In this document: positions 11,301 through 20,934 of the stretch, one piece after another | Numbering within the stretch: the stretch's first letter is position 1 | Layout of the letters: the number at the start of each line of letters is the position of its first letter | From: Ananas comosus | Taxonomy: Eukaryota; Streptophyta; Magnoliopsida; Poales; Bromeliaceae | Direction: 5' to 3' | DNA: 64,000 nucleotides | Assembly: GCF_001540865.1 (NCBI RefSeq) | Contig: NC_033627.1 | Location: 4,948,034 to 5,012,033, forward strand | Program-made: the position numbers and the translations under genes | The notes under the pieces: generated by a model | The model's input: only the letters and a program-made list of their open reading frames with translations | Databases searched by the model: none | Told to the model about the DNA's origin: nothing

Positions 11301-13912
11301 TGTCACGCCCCGGGACCGGCGGAGGCCCTCCTGGTAGCGTGCCCAGACCCGCCATATGTCTACACATATAAGGCGTCTACAATAAAAGCGGAAGTAAAAG
11401 CAAGTAGTAGGACAAATAAAGGAAGTGAAATAACTAGCAGCTAATGATATCAGAGCGAGTGTAGTTCTAACATCTACACCAAAGTAAAGAAGTAAAGCTA
11501 GACAATAAAAGGAGTCATAAATAGAACAATATCTGTCTCAAAAGTACAAAAGTGGTGGTCTCTAGTACACTGGTAAAACTCTCAACCTCTCGCAAAAGAA
11601 ATATAAATCGAGAGGTAGACCACCTAGCAACTCGTCCTCGAAGGAAGCTAACTCGAAGCAACTCCCTTCCCGCGATTCCTGGCCTCACCCTGCGTGGAAG
11701 GCTCTGAAAAACATCGAGAAAAAGAGGGCGTGAGAACTATAATTTATAGTTCCCAGTGGGCAATTACTGACCTCAGCTCAATGCACCACTAGGCCCCAAA
11801 AGAAAAGGGTAAGTACAATAATAATAGCAATAATGACTGCGATATAAAGGCATAATTAAAATGCTAAATTACTAAACTCAAGTATAAACGATGTCATGGT
11901 GATGTACATCTACGATATCAAAATAGTAAGTCATTAACCTTTATGAATACATTATGCATAAGTTCTGTCATGGCAACCAAGTATGCTTTAATGCAAAAGG
12001 GGACTATCAAGTATACTACATGTCTTAACCCTATGCTAAAAGCATATAAATGTAATTCAACTACTAAACCTATCTAGTAGTGATTAACCATTCTCAACAC
12101 CGTGTCGATTTTCATTTCCAATTAAGGACCTACCAAGGGTGGTCCAGCTTGTGCCGCCTAAGTGCGTGTGGTAGCCCAACACCCCTACTCTTGGGATGTG
12201 TCTATCCCACTCGACCCCGTAGGCTTCTCAATACCGCACGAGCGAACATACGTCGCGTAGGCTAACTCCGGAGTGCCGGCTTGTAGGGAGCGACCCTCAC
12301 AAGCATGTGCGAATGAGCACAAATGGCAAGCAAGTATAGTCCAAGTCTCAAATATCCAATCCTCATGTCTCTAACATGGTATGGTCACTAGCATCCCGAA
12401 GATCTAGTTTAAGTCACAATGTGAAGTTTCAATATTTGCTACGCCTAGTGCCCCTTGATGACACTTAGGCAATTTGATGTTCAACATGTGTTCCAAATCC
12501 CTCAATGGCCCTATCCGCTAGGTTCATACATGTCCCGAGCTCAATGCCGCTTGATGACATTAGCTCTCTAGTTCACATACCTTCTAAATGGCAATCTTGT
12601 CATCTTTCATGTCACAAGTAAACTCAAGTTTAAATGCATGAATCCGAATTCATTTATACTATAGAAGCATGAAACCAAGTCTCATAAAGAATGCTAAATG
12701 CAACCAAAGATCTCCCAAGCAACTCTCTACAACATAGAGGTCCAAAATTTTACTATATATAACATATGCATTTTAAGCATTCTAAAAATCATAATAAATA
12801 CATTTAGTATGAATGTGCATACTTTTTCAATTTATGGAATATATATAACCATATATGAGAATTTCTCATATGTAGGCTAGGTCAAACCCACCGAACCGTC
12901 GCGTAGGGTCTCGATTCGCCGAACAAAGTTGTCCCCGAGTCTCAAAATACCCTAAAAGTATTGAGCGACAAGATACACGGGCATTACGATCAACTATAAG
13001 ATCAAACTTTAACAAATTTAGCAAAAGGGCTAAAACTCACCCAATGAGTGGAAAATCCCTCTCAAGCTCCAAAAGAGAGCTAAATCCCTTCCAATCCAAG
13101 TCCAAGGAAGGTTCTAAACCAACTAATTTAGGTCCAAAAGCCCTAGATCAAAATGCCCAAATATAAGCCCTAAGTATCAAATTTAGGGTTTCATCTCAAA
13201 GAAACCTCCAAAATTCAAATCTAGAGGAAAAGATCTAGTCGCTTACCTCTAGGAAGCTTCAAACCAAGCTCAAAGTTCTCAAACTTCAAAGATCAACCCT
13301 CAACCAAGCATAAACCCAAGTTCCAATGGTGGGAAAAGCCTCCAATCAAGCAAAAAGAAGCAAAAGAGAGGTTTAATCTCTTAAAATCCTACCAAAATCC
13401 AAAAAGATCAAAAGGAAATCAAAGAGGGCTCCCTTACCTCTCCTCTTGCTGGTCCCAAGCTCAGGAAAAGACCTCTAGGGCGTGGGGGGCACTAATAAGA
13501 AGTCCACAAACGCAAAAAGCCCCCTGCAGTTCAAACTGCACGAAATCAGCCCCCTTGTACCGGTACACGGGCTCTTGTACCGGTACAAGGTCCACGAAAT
13601 CCAAACCCGAGGCTCGGGTTGCTGGGCTCTGCGGCTCTGTACCGGTACAAGCTCTGATGGCTGTACCGGTACAACCATCAACCTTGTACCGGTACAAGCA
13701 CAGCCTTGTACCGGTACAAGCCTGCCAGAACTCAATCCGAGAGTCAGCCAAATCCCGTTTTTTCGGGTTTTGGTGCAAGGCTTTGTACCGCAAATCTCGG
13801 GACACGTGCCATAGGTCGGAACACAGTCAACGACCCACCAGAAAATCTGGAAAAGCTCAGAACACGGCTAATCACTCGAACCTCGTAATTTGCAAAGGTC
13901 CAGTGTGTTACA
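11301..13912 (+). repeat. Long LTR, copy A (2612 bp)
   Basis: TG...CA ends. Near 11734-11752 is a perfect stem-loop (GAACTATA/TATAGTTC, 3-nt loop) directly before CCAGTGGG; the same arrangement occurs in the other long LTRs. Six copies of GTACCGGTAC lie at 13557, 13577, 13639, 13663, 13686 and 13708. Frames across this array look like Val-Pro-Val-Gln or Tyr-Arg-Tyr-Lys repeats on both strands; these follow from the palindrome and are not proteins. Confidence 0.8.
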
Positions 13913-14062
13913 CATCTTCTCTTTATTTATAGTCCCGCCCGTCATTTATTTAGTTATTCCCCATTATCGTCCGTATCCCTAATTCTGCGGACCACTTTTG
14001 GCCGATCTTAACTGCATCAATCTTAACCACTTTTCGATTTTTAGATGTGCTCTTCTCTACAC
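13913..14062 (-). repeat. Inverted fragment of a Tat-family LTR
   Basis: The reverse complement aligns with the Tat LTR: GAGAAGAGCAC, ATCGAAAA, AATTAGGGATACGG, ATAATGGGGAATAACTAAAT and GGGACTATAAAT appear in the same order as in 7383-8034. It is clearly more diverged from both local LTRs than they appear from each other, so it comes from another subfamily member. It sits between the end of LTR copy A and the N. Confidence 0.7.
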
Positions 14063-14063
14063 N

Positions 14064-15658
14064 AGCACAAATGGCAAGCAAGCATAGTCCAAGTCTCAAA
14101 TATCCAATCCTCATGTCTCTAACATGGTATGGTCACTAGCATCCCGAAAATCTAGTGTAAGTCACAATGTGAAGTTTCAATATTTGCCACGCCTAGTGCC
14201 CCTTGATGACACTTAGGCAATTTGATGTTCAACATGTATTCCAAATCCCTCAATGGCCCTATCCGCTAGGTTCATACATGTCCCGAGCTCAATGCCGCTT
14301 GATGACATTAGCTCTCTAGTTCACATACCTTCTATATGGCAATCTTGTCATCTTTCATGTCACATGTAAGCTCAAGTTAAATGCATGAATCCGAACTTAT
14401 TTATACTATAGAAGCATGAAACCAAGTCTCATAAGGAATGCTAAATGCAACCAAAGATCTCCCAAACAACTCTCTACAACATAGAGGTCCAAAATTTCAC
14501 TATATATAATATATGCATTTTAAGCATTCTAAAAATCATAATAAATACATTTAGTATGAACATGCATACTTTTTCAATTTACGGAACATATATAACCATA
14601 TATGAGAATTTCTCATATGTAGGCTAGGTCAAACCCACCGAACCGTCGCGTAGGGTCTCGATTCGCCGAACAAAGTTGTCCCCGAGTCTCAAAATACCCT
14701 AAAAGTATTGAGCGACAAGATACACGGGCATTACGATCAACTATAAGATCAAACTTTAACAAATTTAGCAAAAGGGCTAAAACTCACCCAATGAGTGGAA
14801 AATCTCTCTCAAGCTCCAAAAGAGAGCTAAATCCCTTCCAATCCAAACCCAAGGGAGGTTCTAAACCAACCAATTTAGCTCCAAAAGCCCTAGACTCAAA
14901 ATGCCCAAAATAAGCCCTAAAATCTCATTCTAGGGTTTCATTTCAAAACCTTCAATAAAAATCCAATCTAAAGAGAGAGAATAAGTGGATTACTTCTTAG
15001 AAGCTTCAATCTACCCTCTAAACTCTTGAAGTCCCAAGATCTTCCCTCAACAATCCACCAAGACCAAGCTTCAAGCTTCACAATGGTGGAAAAGCAAAGA
15101 AAAGGGAAAAGAGTAGGATCAACACTTAAATCCCAAGCTAAAAAGAGATCAAATCCAAAGGGGGTGAAGGGGAGAGGTGCCCTACCCTTTTTCCTGCAAT
15201 GGTGAGCTCAATGGAGGGCCCTAGAGGCGTGGGTGCTGATATAAGAGACCCACAAACGCAAAAACACCCCTGCAGTTCAAACTGCTCAAATTCTGCCGCC
15301 TTGTACCGGTACACGGGCCCTTGTACCGGTACAAGGTCCACGAAATCCAAACCCGAGGCTCGGGTTGCTGGGCTCTGCGGCTCTATACCGGTACAAGCTC
15401 CGATGGCTGTACCGGTACAACCATCAACCTTGTACCGGTACAAGCACAGCCTTGTACCGGTACAAGCCCGCCAGAACTCAATCCGAGAGTCAGCCAAATT
15501 CCGTTTTTTCGGATTTTGGTGCAAGGCTTTGTACCGCAAATCTCGGAACACGTGCCATAGGTCGGAACACAGTCAACGACCCACCAGAAAATCTGGAAAA
15601 GCTCAGAACACGGCCAATCACTCGAATCTCGCAATTTGCAAAGGTCCAGTGTGTTACA
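14064..15658 (+). repeat. Long LTR, copy B (5' truncated at N)
   Basis: Matches copy A from 12316 to its end with few differences up to about 14880 and more after that. It carries the same palindrome array at 15303-15466, with one unit mutated to TATACCGGTAC. The first ~1015 bp are missing because the copy starts at the N. Confidence 0.82.
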
Positions 15659-16081
15659 AGGAATGTATTACCGGCAAAAATAGTGATTCCCTTGTTTAGA
15701 GTTGAAGGACAGAAAGAGTTGATATCAAGAGAATATGAGATCTTCATGTATGAAAATTTTGACAAAATAGATGAGGTTCGGCTGTTGGTGCTTGACTATC
15801 TGCAAGCTTATCAGAGCCAAGTAAGCAGTACATACAATAAAAAAATTAAGGCTAAACTTTTCACAGTTGGAGATTTAGTCCTAAAATTTGTATTACCGAT
15901 CGACCGAAATGTCTGAATATATGAAAAGTGGTCTCCAAATTGGGAAAGCACATTCCAAATATACAAAGTTGCCAGAGGCAATGCATACTTTCTAACGACA
16001 TTGGATAGATCAAAAAATGACAAGCCGATTAATGAAAAATATTTAAAAAAGTATTATCATTTCGCGTGGGAAGGCGAATGA
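15659..16081 (+). pseudogene. Integrase C-terminal remnant (Tat pol fragment)
   Basis: The frame resumes after the nested insertion. ARLLVLDYLQ-type sequence (RLLVLDYLQAYQSQ) and FTVGDLVLKFVLPI, then WSPNWESTFQIYKVARGNAY and EKYLKKYYHFAWEGE, are the C-terminal segment typical of Tat integrases. One stop (15914) interrupts it before the end at 16081. The distance from the HHCC remnant is far too short for the catalytic DDE core, so a deletion came before or with the LTR insertion. Confidence 0.75.
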
Positions 16082-16299
16082 AAATGTCATTGTAAACCAA
16101 ACAAAATAAAAGTCAGAATATATTACAACCGAGGTATAAATAGAAAACCGGTTAATATAATAAATCCTTGAGTTGATTCTATTCGGCTTCCGAGTTAGAC
16201 GGCGCGAGATCGGTTGTGTGTTTCCTTCATTTCATCATAGGATGGAGTTTATAGAGTTGGGAGAGCTGATCATGTATCACCATTCCTTCATCTTTCTTG

Positions 16300-19200
16300 C
16301 CCTAGTGTTGAGTTTGCAAGAAAACACTCTCTTCAGACGTATGGGCCAAGGTTTTCACAGCTTTGGCAAGTTTCTCTCTGAGGTAAGCAATGCGCTGTCG
16401 AAGAGCAGATTCCTGATCTTTCAAAACATCATCCCACTTGTTGTAGTAGGTTAATAGAGCTACTACCTCACTACCCTTTGCCTTGAAGGAGCCGACTTGC
16501 GAGAAATAGGCATTCAAAGCAACATGCTCGGTAGAGAGTGCTTGCTATTGAGCCAGAAAAGAAGAAACATGAGCAAACAAAGTTTTCGCAAAATATCAAC
16601 CTGAATAGGACAAATCAGGCTAATCTAGGAGGTTGAGGAGAAGTGCTCTGAGCCAATCGAATTGTACCAAGCTCCAAGCCAAAGTAGGAAGATCGCAATT
16701 GTACAGTCTCAAACACTTATCCAGTTTTTGTTGAGTGTCAGCCGATGAAATGGTGGGGAGGTCTTCTCCTTCATTGGACTTCGGGCTCAAAGCAGCCAAT
16801 TCTTGGAGAGAAACGGCTAGAACATCGGCCGATCCGGGCGTCGACATAGCAACTGAAGTGGAAGTCTCAACCGGAGGCTCGTCGGAGAAAACTAGACCAA
16901 CTCTCTCCCTCATCCTGTTTTAATTTGTCTTCTACTTGTTTCCTCTCCTCCTCATCTTTCTTTTTCTCCTTCTTTTTTCTTTTTCTCCGCTTCTTTTTTC
17001 TCCTTTTTTTCTTCTTCTTTTTTCACTTCTTCCTTTTTTTTTTCTTCTTTCTTATTTCTCATTCTCTATTCTTCTTCTTTTCTTTCTTCTTCTTTTTTTC
17101 ACCTTTTTTTTCTTTTTTCCTCTCTTTCTCTTCCACTATTTTTTTTTTCTTCTTGTTTCTTTCTTTTTTTCTCCCTCTCTTCTTTACTCATCTCGTCTTT
17201 CCGCTTTCTCTCTTTCGCTTGTTTTTTCTCTTGGTGCATCTCCCGACGAAATTCCCGATCCCGTTGGAGAATCACCGACTTAAGTGCCGACAAGAATCTA
17301 GTTCGGGGAACTATTGCTAGAATTCCGCCAGAGGTTGGCTCCTTCAGTTGTTCGACCGTCGACTCATGTGGTGAAAAGTGAAGAGGAGAAGGAAAATCGA
17401 TTAGAATAGGCTGAGGGTGTACCTCGCTGATGGAGGAGTCTATTGTGGGCCTATTTCGGCAGGTATCGACTCGACAGAAGCCTTTGCTCGAACTGACTCA
17501 AATCCCTCCTCGAATCCCTTCTCGGCAAAAGCAGCGGCGTGAACCGAAGACATAGGACCAGAGGTCGGTTCCTTGACAAGCGACATGCCTTCTTCAGCCG
17601 ACACAGGTGAGGGAGGAGCGGATTTTGACTGTAATTATTTTTTGCTGCTTTTGGTGCGGCGGAGAAATTGAAGAAACAGATCCAATCAGTCGCTTCTCTA
17701 ACTTGGACAATAGAGCGGGAATGCGTACCGACTAAACAGAATGAAAAGAATAAAAACAAGTCAAATAGAAGTAGAAGTACTACGAGAGACGAAATATACT
17801 ACCGACGGATAAGGCAAGATCTCTAGATCCTTGTCAGACTCCTCACTTGAATCCTCTTGTTCTTGAGAGTCAGGTGTGACTTCTTTACTCATAGAAGCAC
17901 CGACCAAGGAGCAAAAAAAAGAAATTAAAGAAAGAAAGAAAAAGAATCGAATTGAATCAAGAGTAGATATAAATACCTTTTGTATGGAGGATTTTGTGAA
18001 AGAAATAAGATAAGGTCTTAAAAAAGATATAATTGCAAAAATATTCCCAAGCACCTCAGAAGTGACAATCAGTCACCTCTGCGTGATTTGACCAAAAACC
18101 CACAAGGGTAAAAAAGTGCCGGAGGCGATTCCCATAGGCAAGAGCCGATCTGCCTCAACTGCGCTCTTCGTAGGAGGACGGCTACGGGCGGAGTTAGCTG
18201 TAAAGAACTTGGATAGAGCCGGGATTGCTTGGACAAATCCAAATTGACGCACCATATAATGGGGCAATAAACTTTAGTACTCGGCGTCAACTTGGAACGA
18301 GTCTTCAAGCCGACGTGAAAATCCCGTGGAGCCAAGAATGAGTACCAAATCTCGAAATATTTGCTGGCGAAGTACGAAGCCTTCTGATCCTAGACAGCCT
18401 CGTACCGAGCGATGAATCAGACTAGGCTGGTCAGTCGCTCTCCAAAAGGGGACCAGTTGATAGAATGTCGATGGTCTGTGGCATAGAAAAGCCGAAAGTA
18501 CGTCGGGAAATCAATGGGTTGGCCCCAAGTAAAGGGCTACGGGCAGCCGAGAACCAAACTATATGTGTCAAATTGAGGAGCCGAATCAAGATCGAGGCGG
18601 GTTTGGCACAAAACTGGGAAATAAATCTGCAGACAAAGTTGCAAAAAGCAGATAATGCTGCAACAAGAGTCGATCACCACACTGTTCTTCGATCGCAGTG
18701 GCTTGATCGACTCAAAGATCTCTCGATAGAGGAAAGATTGGAAGGACGAATGGAGTGCCAACTTCTCGTCGTAGGCCAACGCAATGGCAATGGGGACAAA
18801 ATCTCGGTTGATCTTCTGCGAACAGGTGCAGAAAAGATTGTGGCTGAGTCAGTAAAGGAGAGAAGCAATACGCTCCTTCTTGGTGACCGGAGCAGGAGCC
18901 TGACCGGCAAACCGTCGCATAAATTTAGTGTAGACAAGGTCTGCCTTGGGATCAAGATGGGCCTCAAACTCCGCCACATCATCGGGGTTATAGGTCATAT
19001 ATAAGATGACACCGTAAGGGTAGAGACCAATGATCGCCGCTAGATCGAAAAGGGCGGGGGTGAAAGGCCCCTCCTTGAAGAAGAAAATATTAAAAATTGG
19101 AGACCAGAAACATAGAGCCACAAATTGGCGTAAGACTCCTCAACTCAGTTCAACCAAGCCAAAAGGTGTCCGAAATGCGAGGCCAGGTACGAAGATTTTT

Positions 19201-19470
19201 TCGTAATGACTTCAAGGTAGACCAAAAAGTGAGATGAATGACATGGGCCATTAGGGAAAGCCCTTCGGCCGAGAAAGGAAAGGCATCAGGTGTAAGGAGG
19301 CGCCACGAAAGAAAGGCCAAGCACAAATTGATATGGGTCCGACTCGACATACTGTCTGAGAAGAGTATAGTCGAGAGACAGAGAAGAAGGAAGAGAAAGA
19401 ATCGGTGCCATCGAAGGAGACTTGGAATCGAAAGGAAGAAACAGAGGTTTGAAAAAGAAAACCCTTAAAA
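16300..19470 (-). pseudogene. Decayed antisense ORF of the Tat element
   Basis: Tat elements often carry an extra ORF, sometimes antisense, between pol and the 3' LTR. Here the minus strand holds a chain of broken frames. At 19121-18849, FTPALFDLAAIIGLYPYG and YNPDDVAEFEAHLDPKAD resemble the plant mobile domain / 'putative gypsy-type transposon' proteins. After a stop near 18847 the frame continues to 18537 (AIALAYDEKLALHSSF). Further on are an acidic Ser/Glu segment (18000-17780), a Lys/Glu/Arg coiled-coil-like run (17293-17099) and a helical tail (16913-16302, e.g. LRQRIAYLREKLAKAVKTL). There are several stops and frame changes. The domain name is from memory of the family and is the least certain part. 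Confidence 0.55.
16935..17230. repeat. Polypyrimidine (CT-rich) tract
   Basis: Almost pure C/T on the plus strand for about 300 bp. On the minus strand it reads as the Lys/Glu/Arg-rich part of the antisense ORF, so the plus-strand Phe/Leu/Ser-rich frames here are shadows. A purine-pyrimidine tract this long could adopt triplex-like structures. Confidence 0.75.
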
Positions 19471-19740
19471 AGAAAGGAGGAGAATAGAAAAGGAGAAGAC
19501 GAAGGGTTGCAAGAAAAGCGAAGCCGTTATGATAACGAAGTAACGGCCGCTATTAATGCCCTAGATGAGACAAAAGGGTACGAGAAATTATAGCCGTCAA
19601 AGAATGAAATCAAGTACAAAGGTACGGCTAGGAAGAATGGGCGATGTAGAGCGTTCAATCTCAACGATCTACAATGGCTTTCAATCTTGGCCGTTGCAAA
19701 AAGTGACGCCAACCACCCGAAACAGTCGTTCAAGAGGTTG

Positions 19741-19752
19741 CCAAAGGGGCAT
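19741..19752 (+). promoter_or_regulatory. Polypurine tract before the 3' LTR
   Basis: CCAAAGGGGC lies immediately upstream of the 3' LTR start at 19753, the expected place for plus-strand DNA priming. Confidence 0.5.
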
Positions 19753-20580
19753 TATTGGTGCCATAAAAACAGTGCCACGTGGTAAGTTAGCCAACACCAC
19801 ATGGAGCTCTACCAAAGCCAAAAGTGGAGCAGCATGTGGTGCGCTAGGTTCTGAGAAGAATACGCCCAAAACCGAACATTGGTTAAGCGAGATGTGATTG
19901 AGACCGGGCAGGAGTGGCCCGAAGAAATAGGGACCTGACTGAGATACACCTCGTAATGGGGAATAACTAAATAACGGCAGGTGGGACTATAACTATACAA
20001 AATACGCTTTCTAGAAAGGTCCTTTTTTTTTCCAGTGAACAAGAAGACCATTCTATTTCCAGCATTTTTCTGCTTTTATAGAAGTAGTCTACTTGTAGTA
20101 TTCAATTTCTCTCGCATTTTTCTTGTGAGACACCAGATAGTCCTATATATAAAATGTAATAGGGCTAAAACTCTTAACCCGGCTTAAACATTTTGGGTGC
20201 TGTCTAGTCCCAAGAGATTAAGAGAGTTAAGCGTGCTAGGACGGCAGTAGTCCTGGGATGGGTAACCTCCTAGGAAGTTGGGGCATCACATTTCTGCTTT
20301 TTTTGGAGTAGTTTTTAAGATAGAATTCTTTGTAACAATAAAACCCATCATTCTGTAAACTTCTTTCGCTTTGAAATACATATCGGAATCACTCAGCTCA
20401 TTTCAGCCGAATATATAGTGGAGTGCTTGAATTCGGCTGAGCGGATTGCTCATCAACCGATCGCTTGATTTAGTCTTGGCGCACTCTCGAGGGTCACTTT
20501 CGGAAACCGTTCCTTTCTCTACTCGTTTCCCGAAGCGGATCTCTGACTGAGTCAGCGGTCCAGGAATTTGACTCCCAACA
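19753..20580 (+). repeat. 3' LTR of the Tat element, carrying an insertion
   Basis: Starts TATTGGTGCC (TG mutated to TA) and ends GACTCCCAACA. It is 828 bp against 652 bp for the 5' LTR; the excess is explained by the 167-bp insertion and its 5-bp duplication at 20124-20295. Confidence 0.88.
20124..20290 (+). mobile_element. Cassandra-like solo LTR with 5S rRNA-derived domain
   Basis: The insertion is absent from the 5' LTR. It begins TGTGAGACACC, ends GGGCATCACA, and has perfect TTTCT duplications at 20119-20123 and 20291-20295. From about 20195 to 20285 it resembles plant 5S rRNA: AGTTAAGCGTGCTAGG (box A region), then AGTAGTCCTGGGATGGGTAA and CCTCCTAGGAAGTTG (box C region). Cassandra TRIM elements carry a 5S domain in their LTRs. 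At 167 bp this copy is shorter than the Cassandra LTRs I know of, so it may be a short variant or internally deleted. It is not a working 5S gene. Confidence 0.82.
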
Positions 20581-20934
20581 GCTCAATTTTTAATAATGAC
20601 TAGTTAAAAGTACCATTTAACATGTCCAAAGGCCATGGCTCTTGGTGAAATATGAATATTTCTGTTCAGTAACTTTAGTTTGACAAATTTGATGTCTGAT
20701 ATGGTACATGCTATTATTAAATTCTACAATACTTCACTAATCAATATATTTTAGTTCATTTTGAAATTCAATTGGACAAGTTATATTTCTTAGAGGCGTG
20801 CTACAAATACAATACACCACTTAGATATAGCTATTAACTTTTTAAAAAAAACTAACCGCTGAGATGTCACTTTGACTTCATAAGAACCTGCTATTGAAGC
20901 CCGGTACCAGTCATCCAATAGAAATAAAAGATTA
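20581..20934. other. Intergenic DNA, nothing recognised
   Basis: Unique-looking AT-rich sequence between the Tat element and the Helitron. No ORF or repeat was recognised. Confidence 0.5.

Larger units (their letters stand above)
11301..15658 (+). mobile_element. Nested long-LTR element (Del/Tekay-like), flanked by AGGAA
   Basis: The insertion begins TGTCACGCCCCGGG and ends GTGTGTTACA, with identical 5-bp duplications AGGAA at 11296-11300 and 15659-15663. It contains a complete long LTR copy (11301-13912), a 150-bp middle piece (13913-14062), an N (14063), and the 3' three-fifths of a second copy (14064-15658). No gag or pol lies between, so either most of the internal region is missing at the assembly join or this is a badly collapsed repeat. 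The Del/Tekay-like label rests on LTR length and terminal sequence and is tentative. Confidence 0.8.
7383..20580 (+). mobile_element. Degenerate Tat-type Ty3/gypsy LTR retrotransposon
   Basis: The two LTRs are in direct orientation, with flanks GCTCC (7378-7382) and GCTCA (20581-20585), a 4-of-5 target duplication. Order on the plus strand: 5' LTR, primer-binding region, broken gag, an unrecognised spacer, integrase zinc-binding remnant, nested LTR element (11301-15658), integrase C-terminal remnant, a long 3' region with an antisense ORF, polypurine tract, 3' LTR. I find no aspartic protease, reverse transcriptase, RNase H or integrase core. The gag and integrase-end sequences and the extra antisense ORF after pol point to the Tat lineage. 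Many stops and clear LTR divergence make it an old, dead copy. Confidence 0.85.

Noticed and set aside
13461..13932. Overlapping frames of 86-125 codons on both strands with Val-Pro-Val-Gln / Tyr-Arg-Tyr-Lys repeats
   Set aside because: They are produced by the GTACCGGTAC palindromes, which stay open in several frames; there is no start context, and they lie in an LTR.
16925..17320. Phe/Leu/Ser-rich 'membrane protein' frames on the plus strand
   Set aside because: Low-complexity reading of a polypyrimidine tract; the minus strand is the likely former coding strand.
20195..20290. 5S rRNA gene
   Set aside because: Diverged, truncated at the start and enclosed by TG...CA with a 5-bp duplication, so it is a retrotransposon LTR.
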